Source: Prinia subflava
Taxonomy: Eukaryota > Chordata > Aves > Passeriformes > Cisticolidae
Direction: 5' to 3'
Assembly (NCBI RefSeq): GCF_021018805.1
Contig: NC_086251.1
Location: forward strand, 16,287,098-16,351,097
DNA: 64,000 nucleotides
Shown here in pieces: positions 50,145 to 63,370 of the stretch. How positions within the stretch are numbered: the stretch's first letter is position 1; the number at the start of each line of letters is the position of its first letter. The translations under genes and the position numbers were made by a program. A model generated the notes under the pieces. The model did not search any database. It saw only the letters and a list, made by a program, of their open reading frames with translations, and was not told the origin of the DNA.

Positions 50145-50663
50145 ATGAACGGCGGGGCTCTGCCGCCGCTGCCTCCCGCCGCACCCCGCGGCCGCCGGCG
50201 GCCCGCCTCCCCCGAGCTGCTGCGCTGCAAGCGCCGCCTGGCCTTCGCCGCCCTGCCGGGCACCGGGGCGGCCGCGGCCGCCGTGGCCCGTCGGAACGAG
50301 CGGGAGCGCAACCGAGTGCGGCTCGTCAACCTGGGCTTCGCCGCCCTCCGCCAGCACGTCCCCCACGGCGCCGCTAGCAAGAAGATGAGCAAGGTGGAGA
50401 CCCTCCGCTCCGCCGTCGAGTACATCCGCGCCCTGCAGCGGCTCCTCGACGAGCACGACGCCGCCGCCTCTTTCCCCGACGGCCGCGGGCGGGTGGCCGT
50501 CGGGGAAGTTGGCGGCGGCGGCGGCTACTCCTCAGCTTCCCCCTCCTTCGCCTCCTCGGCGCCCGGCTCGCCCTGCTCCTCCGAGGAGAGCGGCTACGAC
50601 GCGGCGCTCAGCCCCGAGGAGCGGGAGCTGCTGGACTTCACCAGCTGGCTGGGGAGCTACTGA
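50145..50663 (+). CDS. ASCL2: ASCL2, achaete-scute family bHLH transcription factor
   Basis: A single exon encodes 172 residues from the ATG at 50145. The Kozak context has G at -3, and no ATG lies upstream in the open frame. The bHLH spans residues about 48-102: basic region [15 protein letters not shown] with the E-box-contacting Asn51, Glu52, Arg53 and Arg55; helix 1; loop [10 protein letters not shown]; and helix 2 ([19 protein letters not shown]). Upstream is the family motif RCKRRLAF (27-34). The C-terminus [17 protein letters not shown] is the conserved achaete-scute tail. The protein heterodimerises with E proteins and activates E-box genes in the nucleus; ASCL2 acts in trophoblast, intestinal stem cells and follicular helper T cells in mammals, and the chick relative (cash4) in posterior neural plate. 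Family membership is certain; ASCL2 rather than ASCL1 rests on the sequence and on TSPAN32/CD81 synteny. Human ASCL2 is about 193 residues. Confidence 0.96.
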   Translation: MNGGALPPLPPAAPRGRRRPASPELLRCKRRLAFAALPGTGAAAAAVARRNERERNRVRLVNLGFAALRQHVPHGAASKKMSKVETLRSAVEYIRALQRLLDEHDAAASFPDGRGRVAVGEVGGGGGYSSASPSFASSAPGSPCSSEESGYDAALSPEERELLDFTSWLGSY

Positions 50664-50674
50664 CACGGCGGGAG

Positions 50675-50773
50675 GTGAGGGGCAGCCGGAGGGCAGCGGG
50701 CACCGCTTCCTCCCCCAGCGCTCGGGGGAGCGGGGCACGAACCCACCGGGGCTCTCCTCACGTCTCTCCGCAG
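50675..50773 (+). other. ASCL2: ASCL2 3' UTR intron (99 bp)
   Basis: A donor (GGAG|GTGAGG) lies 11 nt after the stop codon and a pyrimidine-rich acceptor (CTCTCCGCAG) ends at 50773. Mammalian ASCL genes also have an intron just after the stop. Because the junction is so close to the stop, it should not trigger nonsense-mediated decay. Confidence 0.75.
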
Positions 50774-51585
50774 CCGCGCTCAGCCCGCAGCACGTCGGCA
50801 CCCGCGGTCTCGGCGGCAGCAGCATCCCCTCCAAAGTACCGACCTGCACCCCGGCGGGGCCCCGCTGGCTGCTTTTCTCGCCTGGTTCAGGCGTCGTCTT
50901 GTGGCTGTGGGAAGTGCAATGGGGTCTCTGACTGCGGGGTCCCGCTGCTCCACGGAGGCAGCGGCTCTGCCTGCCCGCCGGGAGCTGCCGGAGAGGATGT
51001 CCGAGCGAACCTGCTTCCCCCCGCCGCCGCTGTCTTATGTTGCTTTGGAGGGGTGGAAAAAAAAAAAAGAAAAAAAAATTAGAAACACTTGATGCTTCCT
51101 TGTTTCTGGAGGGGGAGGGAATTTTTTATCATGTCAGAGTCTATTTTATATGTAACTTGAACTGCCTATAGGGACACTGGTGTATGAAGACTTATTTTTC
51201 TACAAGAAACCTTAGAGAAAAGGGATGAGATGGTTCTATTTTAGCAGATCCTATCCACTCGTTCTTGAACACTACCAGCTGGAATGTTTTGGGAACATAC
51301 ACGGTATAGATGAAAAGGTGTTCGTTTGGGTCTTTTTTAATTATTCTCTCCAAACACTTTGGTAAAAGACTATAAAGTCATGTTGTGTTTTAACGTGGTG
51401 TCTGAGTTTGCCTGGTGTGAAGGTCCACTTCTCTGAAAACTGAAGTTTTTAAAACAAAAAAAGATTGAAGGCATTTTTGTATGCACTTGCTAGGATTTTT
51501 CAAGTTGTACATATGCAGTTTTTAAGAGAGTATCATATTTTATGTAAATTGACTTTATAAATAAAAATCTATTTATAAATGGCTT
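50774..51585 (+). other. ASCL2: ASCL2 exon 2, 3' UTR
   Basis: After the intron the sequence moves from GC-rich (to about 51050) to AT-rich with T-rich blocks, as in a 3' UTR. It contains an A-rich patch at 51056..51080 and ends at a canonical polyadenylation signal. It contains no coding signal. Confidence 0.7.
51560..51565 (+). terminator. ASCL2: ASCL2 polyadenylation signal
   Basis: AATAAA within ATAAATAAAAATC is followed about 35 nt later by a GT-rich element (GTGTGTTGG around 51600). This is a good match to a cleavage site near 51580..51590. Confidence 0.75.
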
Positions 51586-54500
51586 CAGGGCTGTAAGATG
51601 TGTGTTGGCCAGAATTGCCCAAGGTGACTTAACTATGGCCTGAAGGGGTGGGAGAGGGGAGTAACGAGCAACACAGCAGAGAGGCAGTTCTCCCTGGACC
51701 AGGTTTCATGTGCAGAAGGGAATAAGGAGCAGCATAGCATAATCTCCAGGCTTACTTTTTTTCTCCCATTCGAGTTTTATAAATTCAGCTTTTGGAGCAG
51801 GTCCTGCAGGGGAGGTGTGTGGAGAGCTGCAGATGTGCATAGGAGACAAGGCAGGCTCGGTGCTGGTAACCCCTGTCCTGAACATGGAAACTGCAGGAGC
51901 TGTGTTGCCCCTGCCTGGGATAGTGGGAGAGTTGTGGGAAGGCAAAGAGGAAGTGGGTATCTGAAGTCTGTCCTGGCAGCAGCTCTCAGGAGGTAGGTTG
52001 GGGTGCCTTTATTCAGGGGAGCAGCACCTCTGAGAACAGTGTTATCTTTTAAAAACCACATGTAACCCACAGTGTCCCACCTTGTCCTACTCTAACTTGA
52101 GCTGCGTGTACAGAGTCTTCATCTAAAGGCAATAAGCAAATGTGAATTGCTCCTTGGAAACTACAGTCAGACTCATAAGCTCTGCCCATTACTTTTGGGC
52201 TCATGCTGAAGACCTGCTTCAGGGAAGGTGAGCCAGAGGTAAAAACTATGTGTCTTTAAGGTAAGAATGCTGTGAAACAAAACACAGGGGTGATGGCATG
52301 AAAAACTATGGCAGAGACTGTTCATTCCCTTAAAGAGCTCTAGTGAATGTTAGGAGTTGAGTGGAGCAAAACGGGTTGGCCTGTAGAATACGCTGAATGA
52401 ACAGAAAGCAGAAATGGTTATTAAAATTGACCTACTTTACAGGGACTCTGTATAATCTCTGCCGCCTTAGTACTGGGAAGGTAACATTTTTCAGGAGTGT
52501 CACTCAGCAATTCCAGATTCACTAATTGCATTGGATACTCTATAATCAAGATCTGTAAAAGTATTCCACATACATGATTCCATTTGAAGAGGATAAAAAA
52601 TCCTCCAAAACAAGCCATGGGAAAATGAAGGCTCTAAGAGCACACAGCATTTAGGAGCCTGCTATCAAGAGCAATAGTTATTGTGCTTCAAGTTCATTGC
52701 CTAATAAAAGTTGCTCTAATAAACAGTCCCTTTGAAAGGCACGTGGAATTCAACTGTTTAATAAATGTCTTGCAGAAGTTTTATACCCTTTATGGTTCTT
52801 CAACAGTACCCCAGGTAGGAGCAAGAGCTATGAGCTGACCTGGGCTGTGCTTGGCAGCAGCAGGGAGGGCTGGTGGAATAGGGGAGTAATGTGGTACCTT
52901 TCCTCAGGGAGAGTTTAAGGGCTTTATCCTCACAGATGACCTCCAAAACATTAGCCAAACATAAACTTATAGGGACTCCCACATATTTATTCTCAGCCTA
53001 AACCAACATCATGTCATCTTCTCCAGCAGTTTAGAAATCGGGACTGCTGCATTGGTCTGTACAAATGACCCATTATTGCAGAATGCATTTGTTTGAAGCA
53101 TGTTGCTACTGCTTGGCAGGGTGTTAGTTTTCCTTCCTTAGGTGCACTGATCATTTTAGTATTTCCAAAAGCAGTGTTTGGCTCTCAGTCAAGAAACTCC
53201 CAGCGCTGTTACCACGTTCATCTGATCACCCAAGATACCATTGCAGCAACTTTGAAGCAATATCAACTTAACTCTATTGGCAAGAAATTAGCTGTAAGCA
53301 ATTTTCACTTAAGCAATACTAATATTGGGGGGGGAAAGAGCTTAGTCAGCATCACAAGTTACCTTAATGCTGTCAGTCAGTGCTTCAGTCAAAACTAGAG
53401 GGAAATCAGGAAGGTACAATTTTCTTTAAAAACCTCACAGTGTCGTGAGTCTTCCAAACAGTTGCGGGGGAAGAAGGTGCAGCAAAAAGGATGTATGTGT
53501 GTTTTAGAAACACAAAATGGACAGAGGAACTCGTTTCCCCAGCCATGGTCATGGTGACAAGTCATTAGCAGATTCTCAGATCAACCTGCTGAAGAGAGCT
53601 CTGCCACACCGGAGAGAAGGGTACTGAATCATTCTGCCCTTTACAGGAAGCATCAGGGAGGATGCAAGGTAGGTTCTGTGGCAGCTGCAGCAGGAACCTT
53701 CAGCCAGCCCAGCTCACTCTTCTTCAGCACCACCACTGCTTGGACTCCTTTGAGAAGACTTCTGACCCTAAAAACTCACACCTAGAACTCTGCTCCATTA
53801 TGCAAAATATATGCCAGTTCAAAGACTTGGAGATGAAAGCCCTCTGACCATGAAGGTCACCTGTCAGCAACAATAGTAGTAGCAGATCTGTCTCATCCAG
53901 GTACTTCCCCTGCTTGGGGGAGCCAGCTACACTTGATGATGGGACCCTTAGTGTCTGGGTTAGCTGCCATCAACCTAGAGCTGCCCTGAGGGATTCCAGG
54001 AAGCCTGGGTGCCTGCCCAAACTCCTACATGGAAATTGGGAATGCCTCTGATGAGAACACCATTTCTCTTTAGATGTACAACTAGAAACTCAGTGCCTAA
54101 AATGGGAACCCTAGCTTCCAGCAAGACACAAACCTAGCCCTAAGGTACAGGGCTGCAGGGAAGTCAGATAGATTCAGGCAGAAGAAAATATGATAAGGAA
54201 TTCTGAGAATTAAGGAGAAAGAAAAAAAAAAAAAAAAAAGGCTAAAAGGCTGGGGACTCCAAGGGGCACACGCCTGTCAATGTGCAGATACAAAGCAAAA
54301 GCACACTTCTGTAAACCTCTCACATCTCCATCCATCGATGGGTTCCCATTTTCCCAAGCTGCATTTCACAGGCCACAGACGTGGCTAATAAAGCAGAAAC
54401 AAGTCGCAGAATGGTGTTGAGATTAGCTGCCTCTATCCCCAGGCTGAAAGAACCCTTCAGTTTTCAACCACGGTCCCCTCCTTGGCATTTTTTTGTTACT

Positions 54501-56725
54501 TGGACTAAAGGTTTCCTTGTTACCCAAAGCACTTAAAGCCTGGTACATGGTAAAAATAGTCCCAACATTATTGCCTGGTAGTGTTTAAATGGTGATGTTG
54601 TCCCTCATGGGCAACCTCAGCTTCGGCTCCATGGCTACACTCCTTCCAAATTTCTTCACATGCTACTAAAAATAATTTTGAAGGAAGGGCCTGTGCAGTC
54701 TGCTTAAAGGCTTGCACACCACAGGAAGACCGAGGGAGCAGGCAGGAGGATGCCCTGCAGCATCCCCATGGCAGAATGGCATTGCTGGTCCCCCTTGCAG
54801 GGGGAGTGGCCTCAGCAGAGCCCAGCACCACAGAAAAGAAGAACATCAGGAGATAAGAATCCAGGGGAAAGGGGCTCTCTCCTGTTCCTACCACCACAAC
54901 ATATCACCAGTAAATACCCTCTTCGCCACAGATCATCGTGTATAAAACAGCCCACGATCGGTTTCAATGTAAAACAACTCACATGTACATTAACACCTCA
55001 TAAAGATCTTGTTACTGGACAGCAGGCAGCCAGGCGAGCTCCTGCGACAAGACAGTTCTTGTCCTGCCAGCCTCTGGTGTGTGCACCAAGGCTCCTGGGC
55101 TGCCACGGTCTGTGGGCAGACGGCTGTGTGCCGAGACTAGTCCCGAGGTCATTCACTCTTTTCATGCAGGTCACAGAATAGCTGGCTAACAGCAACAATT
55201 TTCAGTCATTTCTTATCTGGATTGGATCCGGGCCAGCAGCCTGGGAGGGTACAGAGCCAGGAGTGAGAGGCAGCCCCTTGCACAGCTGACGGCAGGCAGA
55301 GCTGGCCTGGCTTTGCCCAGCTTGGGCTTTGGCCAAGGAGGGCTCGATTTGCTTCCCAGAAACTGCCATCAACAAAGCACTAGCCAAAGGCTTACCTGGG
55401 AACAATGGCACTAACAATATGAGAGCAGCACCAGGTGTAATCACAGGTTAATGTCACACCCTGAGGAGGCTATGGGGCAGTATAACAAATTACTTAGAAT
55501 TCCGGGGACACCATCAACACCCAGCTCCTTTGGAGCTCTGTGCACACTCTGGCACACAGGAACAAAGGAGCTCTGCTCACAGAGGTGCTTTCAGAGCAGC
55601 CCTGGGACTCCCTGCAGCTCTTCTCAAGCCAGTCCCTGGGGCTCGCTCTTTGGAGAAGTGAGTGGATGCTCCTTTGGCTGAATCTGAGAACATGGAGGGG
55701 TTTTACACTTACAGATTCTCAGTCTTTTTATGATATTTGAGTACTTTCTTCCACCCATTATTTTCCCATAATAAAGATCTACTCAGAATAATGGTAAAGC
55801 TGGTACAAAAAGAGAGAGAGGTAGCATGGTTAAGGCCCTTCCCAGTAAGAGGGGCTGGTTTGTGCCTCTGCTGTCACCATCTTCAAGAAGGGAAAATTGA
55901 AGGGGAACATCAACATCCTTAGCTTAGGGAAAGTCTTGCAAAAACATCAGAGACTGAGATTTCTGCTGTAAATTAAATTGAGAGTCTCTCCAGTTCTTGA
56001 GAGCCTACAATCAGACAGAGATCACTGTTCAGATCAGGATGACTAAATTCTCGTTTTCTGCAGGTCACAGCCTGCCCCCTTCCTCCTGCTGTCACCTCAC
56101 AACAAGGTGGCAAAAGAATACATGAAGTGACCCTCACAATTCCTATCATGGCTGTGCTACAGGTGAGGCAGGTGAGAGATCCTCAGAGAAACCCCAGCCA
56201 GATGGTAGGCTCCAACACCAGCATCCACACATCATGGTGAGCAGGAAAACCCCAGGACTAGACAGGCATTTGTTATCTGCCAAAGCCATCAGCGTTGTTG
56301 TACAAGAGAGGAGGAATAAACAGTCATGCAGAGGAACAGAAATGGAAAGGAGAAGCAAGTGTAAGAAAGTGGTCGGCAGTGGAGAGCACAGTGCATTAAA
56401 TCAGAGCAAGAAGCACAGAGAAATGATTTCAACTATTGTCTGTGACACCCTTTCCCCTCCCTTCCGTAAATGCTTTTGTTTATGGGTAGATGTTAATAAC
56501 AGCAGAAGCATAAACATCAGAAAAGGAGAAACTTGTGGAAAGGCTGCAGGGAACAGGGCAGTGCTTCAGGCTTTGACCTGTGAGCATCCACTTTGCTGCT
56601 GGAGAAGCCTCAGTTCTTTCCTTTCATCTCCTGGCCTCAGCCCCAGCACTTACAGCCTGCAGTACAACAGTTATCCAGTCACCAGACACAGTAAATTGTG
56701 CTTGCTTTTTAAGTTGTTTGGTTTG

Positions 56726-56728
<3 letters not shown>

Positions 56729-56761
<33 letters not shown>
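56729..56761. repeat. T33 homopolymer
   Basis: Thirty-three consecutive T lie on the plus strand, with a second T tract near 56910. No adjacent gene-like sequence marks a retrocopy. Confidence 0.97.
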
Positions 56762-56764
<3 letters not shown>

Positions 56765-59700
56765 GAAGAGAAAGCAACAAAGAGGCATGATAGCCCCAAG
56801 GGGAATTTTCTGTTAAAGTCACTGCCAAAAGAATGACCAATTTGTAAGTGAAATGTTGACACTTTTATAACACAGCAAATATCTTTCCCTTGAATGAAGC
56901 GCTTCAAGATTTTTTTTTTTTTTGGAGAAAAGATGAATTTTGTCAAGATGTTAAATACTAATAGGAAGTGTTGCAATACTACAACACGTTTTCTCTTTCA
57001 CTCTGTTTCCCATGTACAATTCCTTGAAGGCTCCACAAAGGAGCCACAGTCACTTTAGCAGAACCATCCACAGAAAAAGCAGGTGAAACCCACTGGGTAA
57101 ATAAAAGCCCAGCTTAGAAATCTTAGTAAATACTATCATCCCCTTACCAGCAGAGTACCTGCAAAGCCCTCTGCAGAGGCTGCTGACTCCCATTTTCCTG
57201 GCAGCAGCCTGACTTCATCATGGGCTTGTTTTCATCAAAGGAAAGCCAGTTGGTGTCACTGGTCCCCTCAGTGAAGCACCTGCATGTGATTCAGTGCCGA
57301 GGGTCCTTCTGTGTCTTCTTCTCCTCGCCCAGGAGACACCAGAGGAAACTGGGCAATGGAGAGGGTAGATGTGCTTCAAGCAGCTTGAAGTTTGCAGCAC
57401 ACACTGTATTTGGGCCTGATTTGAATGGAGGCAAGGATGGGGAGCCGGTCTGGGTGAACCAGCACAGCTCTGCGGCATCTCCTTGCCTGATTCCCTGAAC
57501 CCTCTCTGCAGCAGGAGTGTCCCACAGGCTGCATCCCTGCATAGACCCAGTGCTGCTGAGATAGTTTATACCCTTTGGTCTTTGGCCTTGCTAGAGGACA
57601 GCCAGTAAAGCGAGGTGAGAGCAGAGAAGCTTTTGAAGTGGGGAGACCACAAAGCTCGTTTAGGATGCATACATCACCAAAAAAACCCCAGCCACCAGAC
57701 AGTAATAACTTCAAAACAGTGCTGACTGGAGTTCAAAACAGTGATGTACTGGCAGAAAAACTAGTGCCTAAGCCAAGTTCTGAGTGCTGTAAGCTGAATT
57801 TGACTGTTTATGATGCTGAAGAGTGCTAATGGTTGCCAGCAGGCAAGCCTTGCTGTTAAGGAAAAACACACAACTTGTTAAAGGGACCTCTGGGCACTTC
57901 TTCAGGCCTAGCAGAAATCATAACCAACCTACTCTGTGCAGTAAAACCTGCTGGAGAAAGCAAGGGCAGTGTCATGTTCCTTGGTGGAATCTGGGGTGGA
58001 GGACACAAGGCTGCATTCAGTGTGCACATGGCAGAAATCATGGAAGGAGCAGAAAGCTGGAGAGGGTGCAGAGGAAGAGGGCTTCTGGGGACTCAGACTG
58101 GGGCAGGAGGCCACGCAGCCTGCCCACAAGAGGTTTTCTTCTGCTGTGTTTGGGAAGACAGGATTCGGGACCATTCTTTATAAAAAAGCAGATGCAGTGA
58201 ATAAGAAGGATTTCAGAAGTGAAGCATTTGCATTAGAAAATGGTCCATTCTGGGAGCTGTTGAATGCAATGATTTTTCATTCCAAAATGTTGAATATTTT
58301 ATTGATATTGCCAAATTTCTGAATGGTCAAAATGTACAGCAGACCATTTGCTGAAGAAAAGACTTCACTCTGGGTCAAATTAGTTTAAATTTTCATTTTA
58401 AGGTACCTCTGGATTACAGATACATCAAAGTGCAGTGATGACATTGGAGCTACCAGAAAAATTCTGGGCTCTGCTTCTCCTTAACAAAGTGATAGCAAGT
58501 CAGCATGAGAAAAAGTCAGGTGGTCAGCTGAAAAACAGCAGGTTGGAAAAAGCAGAGGTACAGGTGTGTGTGACAGCTTGTCCCCAAATACCTCCATCCA
58601 TGGGGGTAGCCCTGATGTTCAAAATATGCTCCTAAAACATCTCAGAAGGCAGAGTCCATGGGGCATTAACAGCCCTGACTGCTCTCTGCCCAAGATTCAG
58701 CCCTGCCATAGGATTTGCAGCACACAGCTTGGGAACCAGAAGACTCTGCTGAGACACAGACATCATGGCTTATGTATAGGGAGAGATTCTCCTCACAGGG
58801 TCCTCCCCAGACCCATTTTTCTCCACTGCCTTTGGTCCGCTCCTCCCCATGTCTACTAAAAATTAACTTTGCATCAGACGTCAACCCACTTTCTTTCTCA
58901 GTGCTTTCACCATGGGAGAAACCTGGAAGTGGGAGGTGGAGCACAGGGCGCAAAGGGAAAAAAAAGAAAACGGAAAATATGGAAGAAAGTGAGAGGCTGA
59001 GGAGGGAGGGGAGGAGCGAGGAGGAAGGGGTTGAAAGGGCTGGTGAGGGATAGGGGCAGGCTGGCCCCCGGCTGCCCCACATTGTGCTTGGCTCTATCCA
59101 TCTAAATAAAGGGACCTTCCTGACTTGTGTCCCAGCTGGGAGAGGTTTTGTTGCCTTTTGGGTTTTGGTGTCGTCTCCTCCCCCTGTTTTGCTCCCCGTC
59201 CTCTCTTCCCTTTCCATCCCTTCCCTCTTTCATCCAGACTGCATCAAAGTGCCCCCGTGTCTCCGACTCCTCGGGCGTTTCCACCCCCTCCCCGGAGGCA
59301 CAATGTCTCCCTTTGTGGCCACCACCCAGATGACCTTTCCTACCTCCTTATCCCCATTTATCCCTGCGCCTCCGGGTAAATAAACCCCGAGGCGAGGGGT
59401 GGGTAGAGGAGAGTGCTGGTCCTGGGGCAGGTGCTTCCTTTTTCAGCCCCGCTAGCACCAGGGGAACGAGCATGAGAGAGTTTTTAGGAAGCGGCTTGAG
59501 CACTGGGGACGATCAGCCTGCCCAGCATCCCACAGTGAGGTGGAGATGTGAATTTCACCCCAAAAGAGAGTGCATCCCTATTTTCACTTCATTTAAATGC
59601 CCATGTCAGCCAGTCCCATAGGAGGGGCAGAGCCAGGCTTGAGTTGGGGTAGCCAAGGGCACTTGCATGTGGACACACGGGACGTTGAAGAGCAAATGTC

Positions 59701-62700
59701 CAGCCACAGCCTGCACTGGGCATGTTCATATGGGAGAAGAAAAACATTTGCTGGGCTCTGTGCAGCACGAGCCTACTCACAGCCCATCCTGTTGTGCCTG
59801 GGGGCTCCTCACTTCTCTCCTGGCTTTTCTCCCCTCTGCGTGTTTCCCTTCAGTTCCTGCTGGTTTATCCATCTTTATTAGTCCCTGCTCGCTTTGGCAG
59901 AGCTCAGTTACCTGCCAGGTCTCTGGTCCAGCAGGGGCTTCCCCTCTGCTGCCTGCTGTATTTTCCAGTGCCCCCAGCTTGGCACACGTTCTGGAGCAAT
60001 CATAAACGCACTGTGGCTCGATACAGTGCTCCAGCTCTGAAATCCCAGCAAAAGCCTTTATTCTGCATGTCTGATGCTTGCAGGCCTTGACATACAAGCA
60101 GATGTGCCTGTGCTCCAGCTGTGCACACTGGAAAGGCAGGTCTAGGATGGACACCTGAACACCCCCTGTTCCCTAGGGCAGACAAAGATATCAGAGTGGG
60201 CTCAGGTGGCTCACCCTAGCTGAGCATCTGGCTTGTGTTACTTCACCAGCTTTATTTGAAAAGGGAAAAGCTCAGATCCACACAGTGCCCCAGGTTGTCC
60301 GAAACGGAGAACTCTCCACCCCAACGCACTAGTCTCCATGTATTTCAGATCCTATTTTGGCTGCCCAAGGTGATTCAGTCAGATCTTAAATTAGTCCCTT
60401 ATAATCTAAATTGAATTTAGACCCAGAAAATCCCCAGGTTTCAGATGTTTCTGGTTACACAATAACTCTGGCTCTTCTTCTCAGAAGAGTGAAATGGCAG
60501 GATTTTGAAATTCCTTGTTGGTTCATGTTTGCATATAAATGCTGATTTTATCTTTTCTGTACACAAAGTAAACACAAAGATGTTTTACAGTAATGTTGCC
60601 GTTGGAACATGCACCAAGGATGGCAAAACAACTTAGAGATGTTTCCAGACCCAAGGACCATGCCTCCTTTCACACAAAGAAGCCGCCCGCTCCAAGATGC
60701 CCGGCACACCCTCATCCCTGTTTATGCAGACCAACAGGCAGGTTTCATTAGGCAATAGTAAGATCCCGAAGTAAAAGCTGGGTAAAGATGACAAAGTATA
60801 TGTGTTCACTCAGGCTACCTAAGCTCAGGTTCCTGATGGAGCTGTATTTTTCCATAGGTCCCCAAGAGCTGTGGACCCTGCTGGAAGTGCCCAGAATCAC
60901 TGCAACTGAGAAATGCTGGCTCTTACTTAAGCTGGGATTTACATCTCTTATAATGCTGGTCAACAAAGAGAATGTATTTCAGATTATAATAAACGTTTAA
61001 AGTAATGTAGCTATTGGTGATTAACTCTGAGGGGAAACTCTCATGCCAAGAGTTGCTCTTTGTGAAAGAACTAAATGCAGTCATGGCCAGAAGCAGAGAA
61101 GGAAGATGTGCTGCTGGGAAGAGATAGCTGTCAGAGAGTAAATTAATTCAGCATAATCCCAGATTTACAGAGCCCTGCTGAAGGATCAGAGGTGGCCATA
61201 CTTTAAAAAAATGACCCTGTCCACAAGCCTGACAGCCTTAGTTATGGAAAGAATAATGTACAATTGAATAAAACCACATTTTCTGATGATTTCTTCTTAT
61301 TTGTTGGTGGATGTTGCAGAAATTCTGTTTGGAAGTCAGCAGCCTCTGGTGAAAGAGATGCTCTTGGGTGTAATGGGAGAGGATAAAAATCCAGCCCAAA
61401 TACCTCCCCTCGGCCATCTAGGAGTGCGGTGTCTATTTAAGTTAGTCATTTGACTACTCATCTGCTTTAGCAGCCCACGAAGACAGAGGCATTTTCTGAG
61501 AGCAATTCTTTGTGCTTGCCCTAGGATGACTGCTTGACGTGGGATCAGCCGCCCCTGGTGCTGCCTGGCCCTCCCAACATCCATGAGTGGGTTTGTGGTG
61601 AGGAGATGCGTCAGTGGTGGCCAGCTTTAGGTGGTCACGGGTAGAGGAGTTGCCTCTTGCCCTATATACCTGGGTGCTCGTGGAGGCTGAAGGACTGCCC
61701 ACCATCCCAGAAGTCATCTCGGAAATAACATCAATGCACCCCAAAGTTCACTGAAATCCAGGCTGCAGCAGCTGCCAGTGGCCTTTGCATCACATCTGCA
61801 CCCTCTGAGGCAGTATCAGAAACAGGCCTCAGTTCCCTGCTGGTGGTCACCACACCTGATCAGCGTGGGACACTGAAAAAGCCCACAGGCATCAACCCTT
61901 CATCTTGAAACATCTTGAAATGACACTAAATGCATCCAACAAAATCTGGGCAATATATTTCTCATGTCTTAGAAGTCTTAGGAGTTTTAAATGTTACACT
62001 GCCTTTGACATTGCAAGAGCAGAACTGAAAATGTCACGCCAGCTTTTAAAGGGAAACAATTAAAAGTATACTTGCAGGATATTCCTATTAGAAACCACAC
62101 TTTTCTTCTTGTTGCTTTGGACAAGAGGTTTAGGAGAAGGGCTGGTGTGTGTACATGTGCTCAAGGCACTGACTCCTGCATCCAAAGCAAGAGGCTGCAG
62201 AAGGTGGGATGAAGAAGACAGCTGAGAAATGTCACATTATTTAGTAATATGAATTGTTCCATAATTGTTCCATGTCAGCAGCAATTGCAGCAGGACAAGA
62301 AAATCATCCCAAGCCTCCTGGCACAGCTGCCCAAGCCAGGCTCATAGATCTGCAGTGCAAAGCAAAGAAGCTTCTGCAGTGCAACAGGTCCCACTGCAGT
62401 GTGTCAAGCCCTGCTGCCAGTCCCAGCTATCATTTGCAGCCAGGTAGGTAACACTGCTACACACCACATTACCACAGGCAGGCCCTCAGCCTGCCTAGAA
62501 ATGTGAGCAACAGCTTGGGTCAGTATGAAAGAAAGAGTATATTAAATTGTCAGGAACGACAGAAAACGCATATGCCACTATCTTGTCTCTAAATGGAGTC
62601 CCTTGCCCACACAAGCTCCTCATCTGACCTCACTTGGCTGGCTTTTACTGCCTTCATTGTTTCTGTAAAAAACTCAGAGGCATTTCAGTCCATAAAGAAG

Positions 62701-62999
62701 ACGGAAAATCTATTAATTGCCTCATGGCTGAAAGACAAGCCCACCCCTGCCTTGCTGTGAGCCCTCCTCCTTGCCAGAATCCCCAGTCCCTACTCCCCAC
62801 TGAAAGCCAGGGGCACTTTTAAGAGGCTGGAGGGATCTTCTCCTCTCTGCCACCACTCCTGCCCCTTGCTTTGCAGGAGGGCGCCTATATATGACACGGC
62901 AAGCAAGGGGGCAGATACACTTCTGCTCCCCGAAAGAAGCCCTGCCACGTGTGTTTTCTGGAGGTGAACAGATGTGGTCACTCTGTCTCCCACCCCGTG

Positions 63000-63370
63000 T
63001 CGGTCTGGTGTCACCGCTCCTGTCCTGGCACCGTTTCCCTGTCCCCACAGCCCGCCACCGCCTCCTCCCCCGCTCCTGCCGTACTCCAGCCTCTCCGGGC
63101 AGTGATTAATGGTGCCCATCAATCAGGCACGGCTGCGATGAATGCGGCAGCAGTTTGCGATTAACCTTGGAGAACCTTGTCCCCCTGTCCCCGGCCATCC
63201 CCCTCCAGAGCCCCCCACTGAGATTATCGGGTGAAATGAGGCGGGATGAGTTTGTACCGGGGGCCGGGCCCGGGAAAACCGCCCCCCTGCTCTTTTCAAA
63301 TTGAAATGGAGAGCTCTCAACCGCTCCTTTGAACTCTGCTCGAAAGGGTAAAAAGAAACCCAAACAGTAG
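63000..63370. promoter_or_regulatory. Candidate regulatory element
   Basis: A non-coding, locally CpG-rich segment contains closely spaced homeodomain-like sites (GTGATTAATGG at 63102, ATCAATCA at 63118, GCGATTAACC at 63147) and a TCF/LEF-like CCTTTGAA (63326..63333). It has no open frame of note and stands out from the AT-balanced surroundings. It may serve ASCL2 (a known Wnt target in mammals) or the expected TH gene to the right. The call is motif-based only. Confidence 0.35.

Noticed and set aside
49619..50425. 268-codon minus-strand open frame opposite ASCL2
   Set aside because: Shadow of the ASCL2 CpG island and coding exon; the product is Pro/Arg/Ala low complexity.
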